Shown piece after piece: positions 55,165 through 64,000 of a stretch of 64,000 bases of DNA. The position numbers were made by a program, and so were the translations under genes. Location: NCBI GenBank assembly GCA_963576475.1, contig OY754982.1, positions 6,786,204 to 6,850,203 on the forward strand. The letters run 5' to 3'. Each line of letters starts with the position of its first letter. The stretch's first letter is position 1. Under the pieces are notes generated by a model. It was not told where the DNA came from, did not search any database, and saw only the letters and a list, made by a program, of their open reading frames with translations. This DNA is from Molanna angustata (lineage: Eukaryota > Arthropoda > Insecta > Trichoptera > Molannidae).

Positions 55165-55761
55165 CTAAGATTGGTCTGCACCAAACACTCGATCTTTCCA
55201 CTTAACTCTATCGTCCGCCAGTCTCTTCATCTCTTTATTGTAGCTGCTACAGCGCACGTCACCGATTATCTGGTCTATAAAGTTATTTCTGGGGCGACCT
55301 CTACAGTTACCCCCATCAATCATTCCTTCGACGATGGTAAAAAGCAGGCCTGGGTGCCGGATGTTGTGGCCTATCCAAGTTGTTCTCTGTTGGGCAATTC
55401 TTTTCATAATTTGCCTTGTCTCTCCAACCCTACTTAGTACCTCGTCATTGCTGATGTGTTCTGACCAGTGAACTTTAGCCATGCGTCTGTAGCACCACAT
55501 CACAAACACAGACAGACGTCCCGTTTCGCGTTGGCTGATGGTCCATGTTTCACAGCCATATAGCAGTACACTCCAGACAAGAGACTTGATCAAATTTTTC
55601 CTAATTTTGATGGAAATGTTAGGGGATTCAAATATTGTTGATCTTTTGTTGAAGGCGACTCTTGATTTGTGGATTCTGCTTTTGAAGTCTGCTGTTGAAC
55701 GTCCGTCTTGAGATATTCTGCTTCTCAGATTTAGTAAAACTCCGTCATTATGACAGAACAA
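55165..55761 (-). pseudogene. RTE-type LINE RT C-terminal fragment, open frame
   Basis: 198-codon open frame of an RTE-like RT downstream of the palm: LYGCETWTISQRE, VMWCYRRMAKVHWSEHISND, RTTWIGHNIRHPGLLFTIVE, RGRPRNNFIDQI and a final RLADDRVKWKDRVF. No stops, which suggests it is younger than the other relics. The catalytic palm is missing, so it is a 5'-truncated copy. Confidence 0.8.
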
Positions 55762-56873
55762 TACACATTTTTAAAATAAACTGATTAACTGATGATGGTC
55801 CTCAATAGACCGAAACCATTTAGTTCCTTTAAGAGAGCATGCTCTTTTAAAGGAACATGACATTTTGTAATAAAATTTCTCAAATATGTTAATGTGTTTT
55901 TAAAATAAACTTAAAGTAGTGTATCATTAAATGCGGTTTATAATTATTATTTTTATTACTATGATTTTTATTGATATGTATTAATCAGATATTACAACGA
56001 TACATTTCAGAGAAACTGTATTCTAGCAATATTTTAATGTTGAATAAAATTTTGAGAGATGCCAATACATAACTCGCCTATTTTGTACGATTTTTCCTTG
56101 TTTTCTTTTCATAAATATCGAAGCAATATCGAAGTTACTACCTACTTTAACTTTATTTATTTAAAAAAAATAAAAATATAATAAACTTTGTAATGCTTCT
56201 ACAATGTTTGCTATATAATTATTTTTTTAACTTTTACAGAGTTGCTCACGTTAAGTTTGAAGATTTTTTTTGTCTCTTTATTCATATGATAACAAAATAT
56301 ACGAACATATGTACAACGTTTATACATTATATAATTTACAATATCACCTCCCACCTAAAGTTTCCTGGCTTGTGTAGAGGGAGGATGTGTGTAACCAAAG
56401 GACTAATTAAAAAATGCAAAACTAAACAACTAAACAAAAACGTAAAATAAAAAAAACATTTAAATTATACCAGCATACACAAAATTAATTATGGATATTT
56501 TTAACACAATATTACGTGCATGTATTAAATATCTATTATATTGAATACGTCTCCCACTCCTATGTCCGTGTATGCCGTGTCAGTTTAGCATGTGCGCGTA
56601 TTGCCAGTAAAATAATTTTACCCATATTAATTTTCGCTTTCAAAATATTTCTTCAATATAAAAAAATAAATTGAAACGATAAATAAAAAAATATCGTTTA
56701 AAATCATTGTTTATAATGTATTTTAAATATCAATTGACAATATTATTTTTCAAAAAGGAATTTTTAAACATTCAGAATAAATTTTAACCTTAATAATCTG
56801 CGGAATATCCATTTTGAATATTGACAACATTGCTTTCAATATGTCATGATAATACGCAAAAGATATTAGACAG
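55762..56873. other. No recognisable gene
   Basis: Small hairpin GTTCCTTTAA.../TTAAAGGAAC at 55,820-55,855. Otherwise AT-rich. Confidence 0.5.
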
Positions 56874-57316
56874 TTTTTTAACAGATTTTTAATTATCTCA
56901 ATAGAGACGAAGTTGGAATATTTATTGTAGGAGAACCGGGAAATCAAGGCACCTACAGGGCTTACGACCTGTCATCGGCTGGTTTACGTGATCACTTTAT
57001 GCGCTTGCGCAACGTTCACCAATTATGCCTTTTAATGAGATCCCTATCAATTCAATTTTGAAAGTTCTATATATTGTAATACTTATTTTCAAGCGAAAAG
57101 AATTTCAGTATTACAATATATAGAACTTTCAAAATTGAATTGATAGGGATCTCATTAAAAGGCATAATTGGTGAACGTTGCGCAAGCGCATAAAGTGATC
57201 ACGTAAACCAGCCGATGACAGGTCGTAAGCCCTGTAGGTGCCTTGATTTCCCGGTTCTCCTACAATAAATATTCCAACTTCGTCTCTATTGAGATAATTA
57301 AAAATCTGTTAAAAAA
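56874..57316. mobile_element. Foldback with 210-bp arms and 23-nt loop
   Basis: Arms 56,874-57,083 and 57,107-57,316 are reverse complements. The outer motif TTTTTTAACAGATTTTTAAT is followed by GAGACGAAG. Related arms at 11,266 and 12,215 show a dispersed family. Confidence 0.93.
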
Positions 57317-57734
57317 TATCTTTGACTCCCGACAGGGAAAAAAATCCAATGTTTGCGCATATGCAATAATAAAAATATTCGATATTAGACAGGTAAATAC
57401 GTATAGTTTATCATTATTATTGTATTATTATAAAAATATATTCAGTCTATTGTGTACTGTTCTAAATGATATTTCAAATGTAGATTCAAATTATCAATGT
57501 TTGTAATTTCAAACGTACGCATTTCATATACCTAACGCATTTCTTTCAAAACATTATCGAAAATATATTATTTTATAATTTTCGCATTTTTACTATAAAA
57601 ATACTGTTTTATTATTTGATTTTAACGTTTCCACGTAAAGATATTTAGTTTTTAAATGTCCTAAATGGTATATTTGACGATTAAAATGTCCTAAATGGTA
57701 TATTTGACGATATTTAGTTTTACAAGGTTATTTC
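57317..57734. other. AT-rich, short tandem duplication
   Basis: ATGTCCTAAATGGTATATTT occurs at about 57,655 and 57,687. No gene recognised. Confidence 0.6.
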
Positions 57735-57832
57735 GCGACTGCCGCGTAGCGGCAAATAAAGCCGTGCAGCGCAGCCGCGCAGCGGCCGCTGGGGGTTGGG
57801 CCGCGATAGCAGCCAGGGGCAGAGCCCCTATT
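57735..57832. repeat. GC-rich micro-hairpin island 1
   Basis: GCCGC-GTA-GCGGC (57,741-57,753) and AGGGGC-AGA-GCCCCT (57,815-57,829) inside a GC-rich patch in AT-rich DNA. The end is homologous to 58,296-58,338. Confidence 0.75.
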
Positions 57833-58189
57833 CTTATTATATTCTTATTATATATTATATGTTGCCCATTTTTACAAATAAATAACGGAACATCAACAAC
57901 ATTTGAGATTTGAATGCTTTACATGCACCGAATAATTATTTCATTGTGAAAACATCTTGAAAAGCATGCCTATATAATTGAAACATTATACATGATAATA
58001 TAATGTGCTTAAGTACTATTTAAATGTTTTTTAGAAATATGATTCATTTATATTAATAAATATACACTAATAAGTTATTGTTTAATTTCTATTATGGTAA
58101 CATTATTAAACATTGACCTAATAATATAATAAATTAATGAATATGTTGGTTCAATACTGAATAATTGGTTCGATGTGCAGCGGTCATAG

Positions 58190-58336
58190 GTTGGTGCGAA
58201 GCGTTAAAAAAACGTTGCGTGGCATAAAACAAATGGCGCGTAGCGCATAAATAAAGGCGCGAAGCGCCTAATAAAATGGCGCGTAGCGCCAAACCGTGGC
58301 TGGGCCGCGGAGCGGCCAGGGGCGGAGCCCCTAGTT
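58190..58336. repeat. GC-rich micro-hairpin island 2, Helitron-like end
   Basis: Five hairpins: GCGC-GTA-GCGC (58,236), AGGCGC-GAA-GCGCCT (58,255), GGCGC-GTA-GCGCC (58,278), GGCCGC-GGA-GCGGCC (58,303), AGGGGC-GGA-GCCCCT (58,318-58,332). The last is followed by AG then T, so CTAG-T, which resembles a Helitron 3' terminus. Confidence 0.6.
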
Positions 58337-58551
58337 ATAGTATATTGGTTGGGATTCATTTATCGCCTAAGCGATTACTGTCAAAATACATAAAAATAAT
58401 TATTAAAAGTCAGTTTCACACAAGACAATGCACAATAACCACCTCCGTAAAAACAGCACTAGTCACAAACAAACACATGTGTACCTACTAAATCTACTAA
58501 ACCCGTACAACCACCCGATTGAAACTTGGAATAATATTCTAGAATACATAT

Positions 58552-60392
58552 ATGTAGATATTTGGTGACAGGAAAATTATTCGAAAAACAATTATTCGAA
58601 TGCTCAATTTTACGAAAATCAATTTTACGAATGGCAATTATTTGAATCACATTTTTTTCGAAAAAAAAATTTCCGAACACTCAATTATCAGAAATTACAA
58701 TCGTTCGTATTTTTATGACGTCATGTTGGTAGTATTGTGAGAGGAATAAACTATAGATTTTTATTATAATAATATACCTACTAGATGTCGTAGTTAGCAA
58801 ATTTTGTATGAATCGAAGTGAGGCATTTTTCCGGGGGATTTTTGATGTTTTAGTACATCCTTTTTTCCATAGAGAATAACGACTAATGTGAATTGTTTTT
58901 GGATTTTTTTGTCGTAAAAAACACTTTGTTTATTTAGATTTAGAGAAAAGTTATATAGGATGTGTCGAAATGTAAGGAAAACTGAAATATGTGGCAACCA
59001 AAACGTCGAACGCGCGATATTCCATGACTCACTTTTTGCACGGAGTAGGTACTACATCTACATAGTATAATAAAAATCTATGGAATAAACAAGATGGCGA
59101 CGCACCGCGCTGTCAAACATCAGTTTTTAAAAATGTGCAAACATACGAAGCTGTGTGGTTAATATAATAAAGCAATGGGCTATTTCCACATTATTTTTGC
59201 TCGATTTGTATCGGAGTACCACACCAGATATGATCACCTTCGCCTCGTATGACAAGTAACTGTCCAACGCGGCTATTAAGGCGTCTGCCCTTCTATTTCA
59301 TAGGTAAAAATTGAAGGGGGTTTAGACCCAGGGCCGGATAAATCATAGAACAATCAGGAACAAGAAGTCAGGGCGGTTGTCTTAAAAAGGGCGCTTAAAA
59401 TTCTAAAAAGGTTAATCATATAAATCAAAAATCCACAGGTATGGCGCTCAGTTCTCTTTGCGTACCCGGATAGAGGCTCGGCATGATGGTGTGTATGTAA
59501 AAAATCCCGCTTAGTGCTGATATTTTGCTCGCCTACTTTTAACATGTTATTTAGGCATTATATCTGGTGTAGTCAAACAAAACAAAATTTACTCAAATAA
59601 TGTAATACCACTTTGGAAATATGTAATATTATTTTGAATCTCTAATTGTTGTGGCTATTTTATTATAAATAATAATAAACAACTATATATGTAGGTTTAT
59701 GTAATATTAACCTTGCTCCATAAGAGGATTCTCGAGGATTATGCAGGTGGAAGAGCGTAAACCATGCCGGGCATTATAAGAACCTGTCAGCCTATAAGGA
59801 GGGGATATGCATGGAGATAGGATGTCTCTGGGTTGGTACCCTGGGTTGCATCTTTCTGGTTGGCATATTTTAGTGCTCGCGTGTGTTTGACAGTTCAGAA
59901 GTTTTTATTTATCGTTTTTCATGCCCACTGTTTCTTTTCTTTGTTTGTTGTGTGTTTTTTGTATTTTATTTTCTTTTCATGGAATTGAATGATTTTTTTA
60001 ATAAAACGCAGTTCTACAAAAAATTTTAAAGTGGAATCCTCATTTTTCTCTTTAATTCCCCACATCAGCTTTGATGTATGTAGCCTCATGGAAGGCAAGA
60101 GGTTTCATGAAAATCCATTTTATTGAGAGTACCCAACAATAATACAACAAGTAATCATAGTCTTCATCGAATATATTTTACTGGCGACAATTATGTCAAA
60201 GGAGGCAACATAATGACACAAAAATATATTAAATTCGGTCAATTGGTTTTCCAACAAATGTTAATTCGAATAATTTGCTTTCGGACAATTGTCATTCTGA
60301 TAACTGATTTTCGAAAAATGGTTATTCGTACAACTGCGCAATCGAACAATTGTGTTTCGAAGAATTTTCATGTAATCAGATATTTGTAGTCA
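58552..60392. mobile_element. Possible TIR element with subterminal TTCGAA repeats
   Basis: 58,552-58,680 and the reverse complement of 60,235-60,392 share a layout: ATATTTG, then GAAAATT(A/C)TTCGAA, then many CAATTATTCGAA-like units. Interior about 1.55 kb has no transposase that I recognise. It could also be two independent inverted repeats. Confidence 0.5.
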
Positions 60393-60740
60393 ATTTTTAT
60401 TCATACGTTATGTTGTGAAAATTCATAATTAATTAATAATTATGTCATTAATTAATTATGAATTTTTATGGTTAATTGTTATTTTTAAACTCTTTTTGGA
60501 GCGAGTTCACAAGTTGCAGCCTTGATATTACTAGATTAAATACGCCCCTGTGAAATGCTTTCAACTACGAAGCACAGAAAACCATTTGCCTCTCTCACTA
60601 TATCAATATAATTCTGTCTAAATAATGTTCGCAGCTTAAGTTTATTGGGAGTGGAACACCTCGAAACCACCCCGTTCATTTTAAGTGTGCAAACCAATTC
60701 GTATCATCCATATTTGATGTCACCCTTATTATTTATTACT
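60393..60740. other. No recognisable gene
   Basis: Small ATTAATTAATTA-rich foldback at 60,421-60,465. Otherwise unremarkable. Confidence 0.5.
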
Positions 60741-60850
60741 TTAGTTCAATTTATTTATTTATTTATTTATTTATTTAAGTACATATACGGCCTCTAGGCC
60801 ATTATAAAATAAAAGTTAAAAATAAAACATTAAACTCGTATTAAACAACA
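60741..60850 (-). repeat. LINE 3' tail with GGCC hairpin
   Basis: (TTTA)n at 60,748-60,776, read as (AAAT)n on the minus strand, followed by the hairpin GGCC-TCTA-GGCC at 60,789-60,800. Confidence 0.5.
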
Positions 60851-61645
60851 ATTAAAAATAAAAACAACAGAATAATTAATTACTAGTTGCATGTAACACA
60901 TGAGATCCAACTGTCGACAGCGATAGTATGTATAGTTGAAGAATAAGTACCAAACCCATAAATACAAATTATTTATTATTTTATGATATTTAGTTTTCTA
61001 TACAACACATGTACCTAGGTAGTCAGGATAGGATAGTATGGAGGTCAGTCTTTTTTTCCTACCCGGAATATGAAAACAGCATGATGGTATATGTATATTG
61101 TATGTTTAGAGATGAAGTATCAATTTATTAAGTCTTCTTTGATATTGTGTATAGGTGACTACCATACAAATTGTATGAAGCGATGTCGTCACTAAATTCA
61201 ATTTTTATAAAAATTGTTAAAAAAAAATTGAGATGTACTGCTACAATGTTAATATTTTTTATATAAAATTAAATTATCTAGTTGGGGTGTTTCGGCTTTT
61301 TTCGATATTTAAAAAAAAATGGAAATATAGGCAGTAAAACTCATAAATTTATCATAAAAAAAATACTTTTCTTAATAAAAAATGTTTGAGAAACTCTGGA
61401 ATTTTTTTGAAAAAACTTATTTGAGATTTTGTATTTGTCTATGTTTATACCAATTTTCAGCGTTCTAGCTTTTATGGTTTCTGAGATATAGGGAAAAATA
61501 AAATAAAAATTCAAAAGTTGATAACCCCTGACTGAAACAAAAATTCAAAATTCTGAGTATGAAAGTTTTGTAGGCCTATGACTGTTTATACATATATTCT
61601 GAAATTTTGGGCTCTGTGAATTGAGCGGATCAAAAGTTATAAGGG
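60851..61645. other. No recognisable gene
   Basis: AT-rich sequence. Confidence 0.5.
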
Positions 61646-61686
61646 GGGGGACACACACACACAGACACACACACACACAGACACAC

Positions 61687-61736
<50 letters not shown>

Positions 61737-61748
61737 ACAGACACACGA
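61646..61748. repeat. (CA)n microsatellite
   Basis: ACACAC with a few CAGA interruptions, after a short poly-G run. Confidence 0.95.
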
Positions 61749-61982
61749 AATGTTCTACTCCGAATTCTGAGTAAATCCGTGTATGGAACATATATGCTGC
61801 GAAGCCTCTAAGTTGGTGTTTTTTGACTTAAAAGTTGGAAAAGCCGTGAAAAAAGTAGACCTCTCCATACAATTCTCGCGTATTCTGGCTTGATACATTG
61901 TCGATATGTTAAGAGAACAAAGTTCTCCTGAACAAATCGACAGTTGGATTACACAATATTCATAACATTATTCCGCATCGAC

Positions 61983-63532
61983 CTGACACTAGTTAGTGTA
62001 ATCTATGCCTGACACTACTACAGGTACCTACAGAGTTGATGTCCCGCTCACACAGCACTACAGACACAGTGCGAGAAAGAGACACCAACTTCCACAATAC
62101 CTGACACTAGTTAGTGTAATCTATGCCTGACACTACTACAGGTACCTACAGAGTTGATGTCCCGCTCACACAGCACTACAGACACAGTGCGAGAAAGAGA
62201 CACCAACTTCCACAATACCTGACACTAGTTAGTGTAATCTATGCCTGACACTACTACAGGTACCTACAGAGTTGATGTCCCGCTCACACAGCACTACAGA
62301 CACAGTGCGAGAAAGAGACACCAACTTCCACAATACCTTACACTAGTTAGTGTAATCTATGCCTGACACTACTACAGGTACCTACAGAGTTGATGTCCCG
62401 CTCACACAGCACTACAGACACAGTGCGAGAAAGAGACACCAACTTCCACAATACCTGACACTAGTTAGTGTAATCTATGCCTGACACTACTACAGGTACC
62501 TACAGAGTTGATGTCCCGCTCACACAGCACTACAGACACAGTGCGAGAAAGAGACACCAACTTCCACAATACCTGACACTAGTTAGTGTAATCTACATAT
62601 GCCTGACACTACTACAGGTACCTACAGAGTTGATGTCCCGCTCACACAGCACTACAGACACAGTGCGAGAAAGAGACACCAACTTCCACAATACCTGACA
62701 CTAGTTAGTGTAATCTATGCCTGACACTACTACAGGTACCTACAGAGTTGATGTCCCGCTCACACAGCACTACAGACACAGTGCGAGAAAGAGACACCAA
62801 CTTCCACAATACCTGACACTAGTTAGTGTAATCTATGCCTGACACTACTACAGGTACCTACAGAGTTGATGTCCCGCTCACACAGCACTACAGACACAGT
62901 GCGAGAAAGAGACACCAACTTCCACAATACCTGACACTAGTTAGTGTAATCTACATATGCCTGACACTACTACAGGTACCTACAGAGTTGATGTCCCGCT
63001 CACACAGCACTACAGACACAGTGCGAGAAAGAGACACCAACTTCCACAATACCTGACACTAGTTAGTGTAATCTATGCCTGACACTACTACAGGTACCTA
63101 CAGAGTTGATGTCCCGCTCACACAGCACTACAGACACAGTGCGAGAAAGAGACACCAACTTCCACAATACCTGACACTAGTTAGTGTAATCTATGCCTGA
63201 CACTACTACAGGTACCTACAGAGTTGATGTCCCGCTCACACAGCACTACAGACACAGTGCGAGAAAGAGACACCAACTTCCACAATACCTGACACTAGTT
63301 AGTGTAATCTACATATGCCTGACACTACTACAGGTACCTACAGAGTTGATGTCCCGCTCACACAGCACTACAGACACAGTGCGAGAAAGAGACACCAACT
63401 TCCACAATACCTGACACTAGTTAGTGTAATCTACATATGCCTGACACTACTACAGGTACCTACAGAGTTGATGTCCCGCTCACACAGCACTACAGACACA
63501 GTGCGAGAAAGAGATACCAACTTCCACAATAC
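61983..63532. repeat. 118/122-bp satellite, 13 units, 358-bp higher order
   Basis: Unit starts at 61,983, 62,101, 62,219, 62,337, 62,455, 62,573, 62,695, 62,813, 62,931, 63,053, 63,171, 63,289 and 63,411. Four units (62,573, 62,931, 63,289, 63,411) carry a 4-bp insertion in CTACATATG and are 122 bp. Spacing of these gives a 358-bp trimer. Each unit has an ACACTAGTTAGTGT palindrome. Open 73-codon frames at 358-bp steps are repeats, not genes. Confidence 0.97.
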
Positions 63533-63593
63533 CGCCGTAACAATTCTTTTAAGTTGCCAGGTCGATATCAAATTAAGACATTTTTTCCTTTAA

Positions 63594-63815
63594 CAAATTT
63601 AAAATAATAAAATAATCATTATATAAATTCACAATCACAACAAATAGTAAACACTAAACAATTCAATTAGCAATTTATATCAAAATAAAAAGTAAAAAAA
63701 CAAAATATAATATACACTAATTTATAAACGAAATTAATAGCAATAAATAATTGAATTAAACGACATTCAACAGAATGAATAGTGATTTACAATTAAATCA
63801 ATTAACGTGTTTAAG
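63594..63815. repeat. Dispersed AT-rich repeat, inverted copy of 8,470-8,668
   Basis: About 200 bp, alignable by eye over AGTAAACACTAAACAATTCA and TTTATAAACGAAATTAATAG. The rest to 64,000 shows no gene. Confidence 0.75.
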
Positions 63816-64000
63816 TAACATTGACATAATAATAGAACTAGCGTAAAACCGTGCATTCACCAAACGCATTTCATTTTTCTATCAAGGAACCAAAAAAAAA
63901 ATAATTACATGACGAAATAAACAAAAAGTAAAGTCTATGACAAAGATTAATGAATTAGTTATACCTACACATTAATTTCATTGAATTATCGATTGACAAT

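Noticed and set aside
62477..63593. Repeated 73-codon frames
   Set aside because: They follow the 358-bp satellite period and have no protein family features.

Overview
This window is AT-rich, repeat-saturated nuclear DNA from an arthropod, almost certainly an insect. The basis is its transposon families: a CsRn1/Kabuki-like Ty3 element, a CR1/Jockey-group LINE whose ORF1 resembles baculovirus FP25, R1- and RTE-type LINE relics, and a Penelope-like element. I cannot name the order. I find no convincing host gene and no bacterial-style operon; nearly everything recognisable is a mobile element, a relic of one, or a satellite.

Layout. 1-8,110: long (TA)n tracts interleaved with short transposon pieces, a 536-bp segment present twice, and a LINE reverse-transcriptase (RT) pseudogene split by a 200-N gap. 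The 1,626 bp before the gap recur after it, which looks like an assembly duplication. 8,110-12,700: foldbacks, a tRNA-headed SINE, a 50-bp satellite, a CA-rich minisatellite and a tRNA-like sequence. 12,715-15,083: a structurally intact Penelope-like element (RT plus GIY-YIG, 697 codons) bounded by about 205-bp inverted repeats that carry hammerhead-ribozyme-like motifs. 15,780-28,100: a three-layer nest. A LINE (layer 1) is split by a Ty3 element with 657-bp LTRs and a 4-bp target duplication (layer 2), whose 5' region is in turn split by a nearly full-length CR1/Jockey-group LINE (layer 3). The innermost LINE has an unexplained 373-codon open frame between ORF1 and ORF2. 28,100-64,000: solo LTRs, many RT relics, foldback MITEs (one with a TTAA target duplication), an 85-bp perfect palindrome holding a canonical-looking hammerhead, GC-rich islands of tiny GNA-loop hairpins, several minisatellites, and a 118/122-bp satellite with a 358-bp higher-order repeat.

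How it fits together. The autonomous elements supply RT, integrase and endonuclease functions; the short elements (SINEs, MITEs, LINE 3' ends with a conserved stem-loop, Penelope termini) look like their non-autonomous passengers or fossils. The most unusual signals are the hammerhead-like motifs at Penelope-type termini scattered over 40 kb, the extra LINE ORF, the covarying LINE 3' stem-loops, and the GNA-hairpin islands. All calls were made by eye from the sequence; no database search was run.
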